Source of the DNA: Nematostella vectensis
Taxonomy: Eukaryota; Cnidaria; Anthozoa; Actiniaria; Edwardsiidae
Direction of reading: 5' to 3'
Assembly (NCBI RefSeq): GCF_932526225.1
Contig: NC_064042.1
Location: 14,705,040 to 14,769,039, forward strand
Length of the DNA: 64,000 bases
Shown piece after piece: positions 10,323 to 21,173 of the stretch. Below the pieces are notes generated by a model. It searched no databases and was not told the origin of the DNA. It worked only from the letters and a program-made list of their open reading frames with translations. How positions within the stretch are numbered: the stretch's first letter is position 1; each line of letters starts with the position of its first letter. Both the position numbers and the translations under genes were made by a program.

Positions 10323-10513
10323 GCAGATGCAGTATGAAACAATAGACCATGATGCCATGTATGAAACAAAACTTTGTAATTGCTTGCCTCGTGTATTGGT
10401 GCTTTAGTTGGAAAGAAGCGGTCTTTACGAATATATATTTCATCGACACCGTAGAACTTACTGTAGCTGCAGCAATGTATCGTCGATATAGCAGAAGTAT
10501 AAACCTTTTTTAG

Positions 10514-11205
10514 GCTACTTGCATGAATGCCAGTCACCTTCATGCTAATTGCATGAATGCCAGTCAACTTCAGGCTACCTGCATGAATGCCAGTCCACTG
10601 GAGGCTACTTGCATGAATGCCAGTCAACTGGAGGCTACTTGCATGAATGACAGTCAACTGGAGGCTACTTGAATGAATGCCAGTCAACTGGAGGCTACCT
10701 ACATGAATGCCAGTCAACTGGAGGCTACTTGCATGAATGACAGTCAGCTGGAGGCTACTTGCATGAATGCCAGTCAACTGGAGGCTACTTGCATGAATGA
10801 CAGTCAACTGGAGGCTACTTGAATGAATGCCAGTCAACTGGAGGCTACCTACATGAATGCCAGTCAACTGGAGGCTACTTGCATGAATGACAGTCAGCTG
10901 GAGGCTACTTGCATGAATGCCAGTCAACTGGAGGCTACTTGAATGAATGCCAGTCCACTGGAGGCTACTTGCATGAATGCCAGTCAACTGGAGGCTACTT
11001 GAATGAATGCCAGTCAATTGGAGGCTACTTGAATGAATGCCAGTCCACTGGAGGCTACTTGAATGAATGCCAGTCAACTGGAGGCTACTTGAATGAATGC
11101 CAGTCCACTGGAGGCTACTTGCATGAATGCCAGTCAACTGGAGGCTAACTGCATGAATGCCAGTCAACTGGAGGCTACTTGCATGAATGCCAGTCAGCTG
11201 CATGA
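10514..11205 (+). repeat. 30-base minisatellite, unit 1 (about 23 copies)
   Basis: The monomer is made of three decamers: GCATGAATGC, CAGTCAACTG and GAGGCTACTT. The first two are interrupted palindromes (GCAT-GA-ATGC and CAGT-CA-ACTG). Because 30 is a multiple of 3, frames stay open on both strands; these are not genes. In this copy many monomers read GAATGAATGC or GCATGAATGA, and a five-monomer (150-base) block is repeated (ACCTACATG at about 10698 and 10848). Confidence 0.95.
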
Positions 11206-11496
11206 GTGGCATCAACACGGAAAGGGGCGGGGCACAATATATTTTCCTATAGACTTTTTCCTATAAACTTTTTCCTATAGCATTTTCCGATATACTGTTT
11301 CCTATAGACTTTGTGGTCTATAATAGACTGGAGCGAACAATCTTGAATTCCTATGAAACGAGAGCTCCTGGAGCCTATTTAAACTGCTACAAAAGATGAA
11401 GGAAAACCGGTTGTTCTTCAAGTTTGTATGATATTTTTTAATACATGGGGATATCTTTGATATGATATCTTTTACTATAAAGGAATTGATACGCCG
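11206..11496 (+). other. Post-minisatellite segment, unit 1 type
   Basis: There is no gene here. It starts with GCATGAGTGGCATCAACACG and AGGGGCGGGG, then has about five copies of a TTTCCTATAGACT-like motif. The same segment follows the 30-base array in units 2 and 3, with diagnostic differences used in the findings. Confidence 0.6.
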
Positions 11497-11580
11497 CAAA
11501 ATGTAATAACTAACACAAAATGTAATCTTAACACGAAATGTAGTAACTTTCAACTCAAAATGTAATAACTTTCAACGACT
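11497..11580 (+). repeat. 22-base minisatellite, unit 1 (about 4 copies)
   Basis: Degenerate copies of AAAATGTAATAACTTTCAAC and variants with CGAAATGTAGTAAC. Units 2 and 3 have about nine copies each at the matching place. Confidence 0.8.
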
Positions 11581-11619
11581 GATGAAAAAAAGAGCCTAAA
11601 CAATGTTTGTGATGACATA

Positions 11620-11850
11620 CCGTAGGCCCCACCACTTACTCCTTAACCGCCCCTCCCTACCCCATCGCTCCTTTTCCCTCCCCCTAGCCCTAACCCTTAG
11701 CTCACGCAACCCCTACCCCATTCCTTACAGCCCTCACCCCTAAACCACCCCTCCCTACCCCTAGCCCAACGCTCCTTACCCCTAGCTCACGCACCCCTTA
11801 CCAATTCCCTCCTTACCCCTCTTACACCTAAACCAAGCCTTATCCCTAGC
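11620..11850 (+). repeat. C-rich degenerate tract, unit 1
   Basis: Irregular repeats of CCCCTAGC, CCCTAACCCTTA and CTCACGCACCCCTTACC. Short parts look telomere-like, but there is no regular CCCTAA array. Present in all three units (29997-30220 and 57783-58020). No gene. Confidence 0.6.
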
Positions 11851-12128
11851 CAAGAATAAAAATAAAACACTCATGCGCGTTCTCATCAACGCACTTTTCC
11901 CGCAAAAAAGCAAAAGTCCCAGATATTTGCGCACAAGTCCGACGATTGAGAGGGGAGGGGAAGATAGAGGATGGAAATACTATTTAGTTCGCAGTTAAAG
12001 TGCGAAAAGTAGTAACAAAAAATAATTCAAATAGTCTTACTTTAAGATTTTTTAAGAGGGAATAGTTTTAATATTGGCAAAAGGCAGTTTCAATTATCTA
12101 TATTTTAGTATTTTGTCCACTCCTTAGG

Positions 12129-13918
12129 ATAGGATTGTTTTTTGGACCCCACGTGATAATTTCCCGCGTTTCGAAAGCCTGGAAGCCGTAACCGTCACGT
12201 TCGCGGTGTTGTCGAAGTCAACGTCAAAGGAGAGGGATTTCTTCGACCTCAACCCGTCTTATCCGTTAAAATTTGAACGTTTTGGAGATGCCGATCCGAA
12301 GAAAGACCCTGAGTTTATGAAGCACGTGGAAAGTTGTTATGCTGCTGGCACCCGAGACCCAGTCAACAATAACAACAGAGACACCCGAGACACAGTCAAC
12401 AACAGATACGCCCGAGACCCAGTCAACAATAACAACAGAGACACCCGAGACACAGTCAACAACAGACACCCGAGACCCAGTCAACAACAGAGACACCCGA
12501 GACCCAATCAACAACAGAGACACCCGAGACCCAGTCAACAACACAGATACCCGAGACCCAGTCAACAACAGCTACACCCGAGACACAGTCAACAACACAG
12601 ACACCAGAGACCCAGTCAACAACAACGACACACGAGACCCAGTCAACAACAGAGACACCCGAGACCCAGTCAACAACAGAGACACCCGAGACCCAGTCAA
12701 CAACAGAGACACCCGAGACACAGTCAACAACAGAGACACCCGAGACACAGTCAACAACAGAGACATCCGAGACCCAGTCATCAACAGACACCCGAGACCC
12801 AGTCAACAACAGAGACACCCGAGACACAGTCAACAACAGAGACACCCGAGACACAGTCAACAACAGAGATACCCGAGACCCAGTCAACAACAGAGATACC
12901 CAAAACCCAATCAACAACAGAGACACCCGAGACCCAGTCAACAACAGAGACACCCGAGACCCAATCAACAACAGAGACACCCGAGACACAGTCAACAACA
13001 GAGACACCCGAGACACAGTCAGCAACAGAGACACCCGAGACACAGTCAACAACAGAGACACCCGAGACACAGTCAACAACAGAGATACCCGAGACCCAAT
13101 CAACAACAGAGACACCCGAGACCCAGTCAACAACAGAGACACCCGAGACCCAATCAACAACAGAGACACCCGAGACACAGTCAACAACACAGACACCCGA
13201 GACCCAGCCAACAACAGAGACACCCGAGACACAGTCAGCAACAGAGACACTCGAGACCCAGTCAACAACAGAGACACACGAGACACAGTTAACAATAACA
13301 ACAGAGACACCCGAGACACAGTCAACAACAGAAACACCCGAGACCCAGTCAACAACAGAGACACCCGAGACCCAGTCAACAACAGAGATACCCGAGACCC
13401 AGTCAACAACAGAGAAACACGAGACCCAGTCAACAACAGAGAAACACGAGACACAGTCAACAACAGAGAAACACGAGACACAGTTAACAACAGAGAAACA
13501 CGAGACCCAGTCAACAACAGAGAAACACGAGACCCAGTCAACAACAGAGATACCCGAGACACAGTCAACAACAGAGATACCCGAGACCCAGTCAACAACA
13601 GAGACACACGAGACACAGTTAACAACAGAGAAACACGAGACCCAGTCAACAACAGAGAAACACGAGACACAGTCAACAACAGAGAAACACGAGACACAGT
13701 CAACAACAGAGATACCCGAGACCCAGTCAACAACAGAGAAACACGAGACACAGTCAACAACAGAGATACCCGAGACCCAGTCAACAACAGAGAAACACGA
13801 GACACAGTCAACAACAGAGATACTTGAGACCCAGTCAACAGTCAACAACAGCATTACCAGGGCAAGCAATGCTGGCGGCTACATAGACAACGATGGCAAC
13901 TACAATGGCTATGTGTGA
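12129..13918 (+). CDS. Doubtful exon: short unique head plus 9-residue repeats
   Basis: A polypyrimidine-AG site (about 12123-12128) opens a frame through FESLEAVTVTFAVLSKSTSK and KFERFGDADPKKDPEFMKH (unique head) and then through about 55 copies of a 27-base repeat, ending at TGA 13916-13918. The head is similar in units 2 and 3, and unit 1 differs by an in-frame 60-base deletion, which favours coding. Against it, two small indels inside the array switch frame (RDTRDPVNN to RHPRPSQQQ to TPETQSTTE), and the frame reaching the tail differs between units. All six frames of the repeat are open, so length is no evidence. Function unknown. Confidence 0.25.
12351..13847 (+). repeat. 27-base minisatellite, unit 1 (about 55 copies)
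   Basis: Monomers contain ACCCGAGACCCAGTCAACAA plus CAGAGAC. Variants cluster: ACACGAGACAC forms dominate at 13270-13815, ACCCGAGACAC forms earlier. The monomer has no stop codon in any of six frames. Confidence 0.95.
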
Positions 13919-14607
13919 CAGTCCTAAACAACAGTCCAAAATTTTCTACCAACCACAGAGGAGGCTGGACGAGTATGACCAGCCTTGGACTTTCGCTGTC
14001 TGTTCCAAAAGTCATCATAGAGCTCGACAAAATGCGGGTGCAGGACTGGTTGCAAGGGGAGATGCAGTTGCTTTAAGAACGGACTCCCTTTCACTCCATT
14101 GTGTAGATGCTGGAAGCTGCGATAAACTAACGCCGTTTATTGATTACAAACTTTGTGTACTTACTGTAAATATTGAAAAGGAAAATCTTTTAGTTTATCT
14201 GTTGAAAAGAGAAACATTTTGGATGACATGATAGATATCATTATGTTTGTCAAATTCAAGATCTGGCACATCAATGAGGGCCACCGTCAAAAAAATTGTT
14301 GTCAAGCATTGCTGCTATGGTAATATTTTTAATGTTATTGATTACACACAATGAAGGACATCTAGACAACAAAGTTTGGTTAACTGATTAATTAAAACAA
14401 GAGACCATCTCTTGATTAAAATAAATTATGCGGAATCACATAAACAATTTCGAAATGCGGTCTGAAAATTTGGCATCCAGCATATTCAAGTATTTAACCC
14501 ATTAAATGCCCGAGACAGACTCATACGAATTTTGATGATCAATTGTTATCAATTTTGGTTTTATTTGAGAACTATCTAGCAAATTGATATTCAAATTCAG
14601 GCATTTT
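13919..14607 (+). other. Unit 1-only insert of about 430 bases, plus flank
   Basis: Units 2 and 3 run directly from an ACCAAT..CACAG or ACCAATACAG stretch into GGAACAAGAGACCATCTC. Unit 1 has extra sequence at about 13962-14396 between the same flanks. An open plus-strand frame (about 13893-14231) crosses it, reading VCSKSHHRARQNAG and FIDYKLCVLTVN, but I do not recognise it and it starts in another frame of the repeat tail. No element ends are visible. Confidence 0.4.
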
Positions 14608-14735
14608 ACATAGTGAGAAATCGAGCTTGCAAGGGCACCATTTCAAAATTGTCCACAGAAACCAAAATAGTATTATTTTTCCAGCCGAAAGCACCATTCA
14701 CGTTCAGACTTTCGAAATAAAATTTATGCTGCCTT
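14608..14735 (+). repeat. Module M, right copy (unit 1), with empty BEL target
   Basis: This is homologous to the module at 5585-5710. It contains CCACAGAAACCAAAATAGTA uninterrupted. In units 2 and 3 a BEL/Pao element sits exactly inside this string, so unit 1 shows the empty site. Confidence 0.75.
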
Positions 14736-15084
14736 TTAAGGTTTTTCTCTCCAAGTTCTAAAAGCCCTGTCACACGTAGACTTTTAGTCTGCAACTTGTC
14801 TCGCTAAAAATTGTTGCAGGTCGCACGCGCCCTGTCACACGTGAAGTTTTTCTATGCGACTTGAAGCAGTTTGTTGCAGAAAGTAGAAATGAGTTCTACT
14901 CTCCGTGCAACTTTGAGAAAAGAAAAACAAGTTGCAAAAGAGGTGTCAGTCGTAAGAAAACTCCCGTGCGAGTGCAATTAATTTTTTGCGAGACAGGTCG
15001 CAAGAGAAAAATCGTATGGTGGGGGCCTTTTGGAATCTCGAATTCTCGGAGTTTAGAGATTCCGGAATTAATGTAAACCAATAA
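14736..15084. other. Spacer with a 66-base direct repeat start
   Basis: GCCCTGTCACACGT occurs at about 14763 and again at about 14829, each followed by a TTTT and CGACTTG or CAACTTG-like text. This may be the end of a non-autonomous element, but no matching inverted end was found. No gene. Confidence 0.35.
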
Positions 15085-17190
15085 TATATAGATTTAGGCA
15101 CTGCCTAAACAGCTAAAAGCGGAGCTAGCATTTAACACCTTTTTGTGTTGACTGATAGGGGATGTTTTAGAATGTTTTATTTAATGAGATTAAAAATATG
15201 TCAAATTATACTGCCATGTAATTATGAATTGTATTGGCCCCTCCAAATGGATCAAGCAAGCACTCATTCAATAATATTAAATATGCAGTATGAAAGTTAA
15301 CAAAATACTAAAACTTGGTGTGAAAAAGGCTGTCAAAATTCAAGGTGTCACATTGACGAGAATGTTTTTTCAAGAGTCTAATGGTCAATTCTTATTTCCC
15401 TTTATAGAAGTTCCGCTATGTATATTTTTATCAAAACACCATTCTAACAAGCTTTGACCTTGTGAAGAATATATGAAGGATGTAAAAGCATTCCAAAGAT
15501 TTAGATGCCATACTGTAGTTCAGGGGCGGATCTAGCTTTTTGCCAAGGGGGGGATTTGGCCCAAAACCTTTTGGGATTTTGGGGTGAAAAGATACACTGA
15601 AAACGAAAAAAAAAAGCCCAAGGGGAGGTTTAAACACGCTAACTCCCCCCCCCCCCCCATAGACCCACTACTGTAGTTTTCATGTACCACAACTGATTAT
15701 TCAGAAAAATGTGTTGAAACTAAACTCCACAAATAAACCTCCTGTCATGCATTACATATTGGTGCACCTACCTTTTGGTCTGTTGGTTTTAGAAACCCTG
15801 GATCCACCCATACTGGCTACTCAAAAATGAATGCAATGGAGGCAAATCCTAGATTTTAATGAAAGTGCTTAACCTATTGACTCCTGGCTTTTTTGGAGCT
15901 GAATTTACAAAAAACAGACTGAAAACAGATAACCCCCTGTTCTGAGTTTTATACAGCCCGTCAAAGTCAAACACAGCTGCACCTAGTCAGCGGTATCCAA
16001 GCTTTCCAACAGTGCTTTGCGGTCCCCACTTTTAATCCCTCGTCGATGTGCTGAAGCCAGCACAAGTTGATGGTTGCTTGTATTTTTCATCAAAAATACA
16101 GCTATGAGCATATTAGGAGAGTGTCTCAGGACATCATGAAGTCTTTTGGGGCATAATTGAGTGCTTTGCTTATGGATATTTGCAAGCAAAGGTGGATTCA
16201 TGATGATTTTTTCTTGTTTGGCTTTGCCCGGATGAGAAAATAGTTTTCTAATGAATCACCACAGCTCTCCTAAATGCTGTCTTTTCTGAAACCAAATTGA
16301 TTCCAAAATTGTTTACACTGCTATTCTGGGTCTGTATGACCTGGAATTGATCCGTTCGGCTTCGGGGTGAAAAGACTTATAAAAACCATCTGACTTTGGG
16401 GAGAGGAGTGTTGACTGGCCCTCCCCTTGTGAATTTTCCCCTGGATCTCCCCCCAGAATGCTTTGCAATACGTAAAGATATTTTCGTGGTTGTACAATCC
16501 TTCAAGGAATGGACATTGTGTTTTGAGGCCAAGAAAATGTACCTGGAGGATCAGAATAAAGGTATCTATTTGTGTCTTGAGCTGTGTTTGCTGATCTCTC
16601 TCCCTTGTGTGGTATTTTGAGCGTTTTATTGAGAGGTGTGATTCTGCTTTTCTATCCTTGTTCGATTTGAGATTTGTCAAAGAACCTGTGCTATTATTTG
16701 GCTTAAGAGTAGATGCCAACACCTTGGTTGGATGCATATCTGCAAGACCATTTATCCCTTAGACTGATGCCTGAGTATCTTCATCTTGTTGTGTTTATTT
16801 TGAATTTATGAATTTTTTGGGTTGTGGGTACTTCCCAAAGCCGGTACAGGCCGGTTGAGGGGTCAATGTGTTAATTCCAATTTCTAATTTCAAACCAAAC
16901 CATGTTCATTGACCTATGTTAGGGTTAGAGAGAAATAAATATAACAAAAAGTCAATGGGGAGAAGAAAAAGGAAGAAATGAATGACTCTATTTGAAAACA
17001 TGTTACTCTACTTTAAAAAATATATAACAATAATGCAATAATAGCTTAAATGAGCATATTCCTAACATTTTTTCCTCTTTCTCTTTACCTATAGGTTTGA
17101 TATAAAACTGTTTTCTTTACAGATTTATTATCGAAAAAGCACAAGTTTGATGTTGTCTTTATATAATTTAAGTACCTTGCTCCCAGAAGG
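15085..17190 (+). repeat. Non-coding dispersed repeat R, first monomer
   Basis: Starts TAGATTTAGGCACTGCCTAA. Later phrases are CCCTTTATAGAAGTTCC, ATTCCAAAGAT and TTGGTGCACC, and it ends near TTTGATATAAAACTG and TTTATATAATTTAAGTA. The same text recurs at 17690-18450 and 50570-52100, partly in tandem. It is interrupted by a TTAA-flanked element (15869-16874). A C-rich or G-rich run lies at 15644-15658. No protein is recognised. Confidence 0.65.
15869..16874. mobile_element. piggyBac-like non-autonomous element (TTAA target)
   Basis: Flanked by TTAA on both sides (15869-15872 and 16871-16874). Inward from each TTAA the ends are inverted and alike: CCTATTGACTCCT at the left, and CACATTGACCCCT reading in from the right. 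TTAA plus a C-starting end matches piggyBac. A sister repeat copy near 51220-51260 (AGTGCTAAAATGCTAACTTC) lacks the insert, supporting these borders. Minus-strand frames inside (16737-16321 and 16201-15983) are not recognised as transposase. Confidence 0.6.
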
Positions 17191-17194
17191 GTGG

Positions 17195-17690
17195 GGGGGA
17201 CTTTGAGAAACAGGAGTTTGAGAGACGTGGGTGCTTGACAGCATAATCAATTTTAAACCTAAGGGATAGCACTAAGGGCATGGTCAACAACAATTCTTAC
17301 CCCTAAGAGATAGCACATTGGGTGTGGTCAGAGGAATTTTTAACCCTGAGAGATAGCATTAAAAAAAACAATGCTGGTTTTAATTTGCTGACGGATCCTA
17401 TATTGTTATGTTACCGACAATAAAGTCGAAAGTATTAACTGATCAGTTGACTTGTGGTTTATTGTAAAATACATTTCAAGCGATTGGGCCACCACTTAAC
17501 GTGAGACACCCTGAAAGATAGCAGAATCGGAAAAATACTCCTCCCCGGGCGTGAAAACCCCTAAAAGATAGCAGAATCGGAAAAATCCTAAAACACACCC
17601 TAAGAGATAGAAGTTGGTAAGAACATTATACCATTAAAGATAGGTCAAGCACCCCCGTTTATCTTTCTGGAGAGTCCCCCTCCCGGACCT
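17195..17690. mobile_element. Small inverted-ended element with a repeated AGATAGCA motif
   Basis: GGGGGGACT then GGGTGCTTGAC at 17200-17240 are matched by inverted GTCAAGCACCC and AGTCCCCCTC at 17643-17682. Inside, a CCCTAAGAGATAGCA-like motif occurs six times (about 17257, 17301, 17344, 17509, 17558 and 17598). The surrounding repeat R resumes at 17690. Class unknown. Confidence 0.45.
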
Positions 17691-18472
17691 TGCTCTAATA
17701 AAAAAATCCTTCCCTTGATAGAAGTTTCATTAACGTACACTTGTATCAAAGCTACATTCTGACCAACCTTGCCCTTGCAAAGAAACAAATGATGGATGCA
17801 ACAGCATTCCAAAGATAGAATGATACAATTAGATACACTTCAGGTGCCATATGGAAGATTAATATATCACTTATTACTGGTGATACTCCATCACCAAGGA
17901 AATTAAAATTCACAAACATACCTCCAGTCATGCATTAGACATTGGTGCACCCACCCTGTTTTTTTATAGAAGCCATGTATCCACATATGCTAATGCTACT
18001 TCAAAATTAAATGCAAGGAGGAGAACAAATTGATTGAAAATGTCTAATGTCAAACCTATTACCTATTTTAATTTATTTAGGGTGCAGAGAGGAAACAGCA
18101 AATAATATCAATAGTCAAGAGAGAGAAAGAGAGAAAAGGAAGAAATTGGACTATAGCTTTGATAAAAAAAATCATCAGTAATGCAACAACTTGGTTGAGC
18201 ACTCTCCAAACATTTCCCCTTTCCTCATTATCTTTAGGTTGATAGAAATAATGTTTTCAGATCTATCATTGAGGGCAAGTATTGCTTTAAAAAAGCTATT
18301 TCACATTTACTGCTGTATCAAAGCAAGAAATCCCTTACTTTATTATCTTTAAGACATTTGCCTATTCTCATGCCTCCCAGCCTTCAGCATCAATCATGGC
18401 CCTCGGGTAGTCCTTGGTTGGTTTTACCTTAATAAAAGTGAAAACAATTATAATTATTTTTTTTTCTTTCAA
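17691..18472 (+). repeat. Non-coding dispersed repeat R, second monomer
   Basis: Matches 15400-16000 and 51480-52100: CCTTCCCTTGATAGAAG, CTACATTCTGACCAACCTTG, CATTCCAAAGAT and TTGGTGCACCCACCC. Ends in AT-rich sequence leading straight into unit 2. No gene. Confidence 0.6.
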
Positions 18473-21173
18473 AACTCCATTATCAGCATTTCGAGGAATT
18501 ACTTCATATGTATACGCACCACGGGTATTCGTATCCACGTAAGTATGTAAATGTTTCTTAGTCGTAGTACAACGGCTGGCGTCCCCAAGGGCAATTCGCT
18601 CTTTGTGTTCATTATCATTATTATAAAAACTGGTTCAAATTAGAAAAAAATGTGGATCACACTTGACAGTAATAAGAATTGTCTTCGGTGTATACAAATA
18701 AATGAGCTAACACAGCAAAGTCGTCATACAAATACTCGCCGAAAAACTTTTCACAGAATTGTAAAACATAGTTGATTTTTCTCCTCTTTTTACAAAGAAT
18801 TTGTGTAAAGAAAACTAATTTGTTTTTATTGTTTTTAGTTATTTTATTTATATATTGCTTTGCTCTTGACAATGACGCCGTTTTACTGAATAATTAATAA
18901 AACACTAATTATAATAATTCTTTGTGTCTATTTTTAGATAAAAATATACTTATAAGAAGTCTCAGCACATTTTCGGCACTCACTCAGAACACGTTGTTTG
19001 GAAGGGAGTCCTTCTCTTCGAGACTTAAAGGTATTTGTTTTATTGTTGATAGCTTTTTGAGAGAAATTTAATAACGTCGCTCAATAGTCTCAGGATAATA
19101 ATATATAAAGTTTAATACGCTAAGGAAATAAGTGTGCTTCACAACTCTCGGAAGAACTGAGGAACTTGAAAACTTCACAATCACATCTTTTACGATCCTC
19201 AGCTAAAAAGGAGCTACTGGTTTCTACTTTGAAATGATAGCGAAACGAGAAGGGTCTAATTCAAGCATTTAATGTAGCGAGAAACCGAACTGGCAAAGGC
19301 TCCATTTCGAAATCGTCCACAGAGTCTTTTTTTTTTTGTGTGCCGAAAGCACAACTTACGTTCAGTCCTTCGTAGTAAAATTTATGCTCTCTCAAAAGTG
19401 GTGGAGAATGGCACCAAGAAATATTGATTGTTTTGGCCAAATTTTACACCTATTTTCAAATGTATGCGGAATTCCCGGCTTCATATTCTGTTATAGTGCC
19501 GCCGAAAGATGCATTATTCGTATATGCTCGGTCTTTTGGTTGTCGTTTGTGGCGATGGATGTGTCTGTGGCGTGGCGGTGGGGATGTTGCGTTGTGAATG
19601 GAAGGGAATGAATGAGTTGTGGCGGTGTTATTGACGATAAGCGTAAGCTAAAGAACGGTGTAAAGAAGAGCGCTATTCGGGTTGTTTCATTTAAAAAAAA
19701 AGAATAGATAGTCGAAATAAAAATTAGAAATAGTTATTATTGTTAGCGCGAGATGTCGCGGTGTGAGTGGAAGAGAATGAATGAAATGTGGCGGTGTTAT
19801 TATCGATAAGCGTAAGTGCTAAAGAACATGGTAAAAAAGGGTGTTATTCGGGTTGATGCATTTATTAGTGTTAGCGAGTATTTGAAATAACGTGTAGTCA
19901 TGTTTTTTATTTATTTTTCAGGAGTTAATAGCCCGCGAGTTAATTATGCATGTGACACGCGCCAACGGGTGATAATTGTAATTGGTGGTAATTGTGGTAA
20001 TTAATGCATATGAAACACGCGACTTGGTTATTATCTTTGGTCGGTTCCACAGAACTGTCAATGTTCATGCGATTGCTCTAGATTTTTTTACCAAAGACGA
20101 CTCAATGTATGGAGAGTGCACACATAAATTTGTATTAGCACGCAATAATGTAGTAGCCTTTAAAAAGTAAACAACATTTTTTGCACTTATTTGACAAAAA
20201 ATTGAGCGTTAGTTTTTTGACGATATTGCCAAAATCAGTTCAATATGTGGTGATACAGCCTCTGAAAAAAATCTGTGGAAGGGAAAAAATCTAGATGTAT
20301 ATTAAGTATTTCGACCCTAAAAATTGACGGCGAAGTTCAGCCCGTTCGAAAGCATTCATGTTAGCCTTTACAACCACCAATTGTGTACGATAACTCATGT
20401 CAAGTTTGGTTTGGCTATGTTCAATAGAAAGAAAGTTGTAACATTTTGAATAACACTACCATTTTAGAACATCTTTCTACAAAACTAATAAAAACACTTT
20501 TTTCGCAATATTTCAACAATCAACCGTGGAATTTTAGAGATATTTTTCAATGATAAAATTCGGTCCTTTAGACAACTTCTATGGTCGACTACATTGCATA
20601 GAAGCGCTTTGTTGGGGCAGGGGAATGTTTTAAAGTGAGGGACTACCCCGGGTTGTGTTTTCGTGCTGGCGGGGGTTTTGTCAATTTCACGCCACACAGC
20701 GGTATGCAAATCGAGAGCGTGTTGGAAATGCACACATCAGTCAGGGGGGCGCAAAGAAGAATGTCAAGCCTGAACTGTTTACAATACAACACCATAAGGG
20801 CTCGTACGTATCAACGTGCGCTCTCTTTTAGTCACAAAAAAACTTTGTGCTTTCAAAACGGCCGGTATTCTTTAATTACAAGTCAGAATAATATTTTAGG
20901 CATGATATTAAACTGCCAATTGTAGTAATAGAATACCGTATCGTCGGCCTTGTTTAAATGAAGCCCCGAGTTTTTTGCAACTTAAAGAAAGCGCACGTTG
21001 ATACGCCAAGATCATATGGTGTTGTATTGTAAACAACAGCTTCCGCTGCTTCACCCTCGCCGGCCAAAGGGGGGGGTGGTGTGCGCGCCTGTATTCTGCC
21101 GTTCTCCCTTGGTAAAAAGTCTAGCTTTGATATCTGTCACTCTGTCTTTTTCCCCCAAGGTTTGGAAGTCGCA

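Larger units (their letters stand above)
4785..14735 (+). repeat. Segmental repeat unit 1
   Basis: Unit 1 begins where its sequence first matches unit 2 (AACTCCATTATCAGCA at about 4785 and 18473). It ends after the 14608-14730 module that also ends units 2 and 3. It holds a PAN-discoidin gene copy and the same minisatellite series, all in the same order. Unlike units 2 and 3 it has no BEL/Pao insertion and keeps the empty target site near 14657. Its arrays are the shortest for the 30-base and tetranucleotide repeats but the longest for the 27-base repeat. Confidence 0.85.

Noticed and set aside
10514-11205. CRISPR-like regular 30-base repeats
   Set aside because: The repeats are contiguous with no unique spacers, there are no cas genes, and the context is eukaryotic.
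11690-11705. Interstitial telomere repeat (CCCTAACCCTTA)
   Set aside because: Only one or two units in an irregular C-rich tract; not a regular array.
12456-13869. Minus-strand frames of 360-460 codons in the 27-base array
   Set aside because: Shadows of the stop-free repeat, with no head or tail conservation on that strand.
15983-16737. Minus-strand frames as piggyBac transposase
   Set aside because: No transposase motif was recognised; the element is only about 1 kb with stops between the frames.
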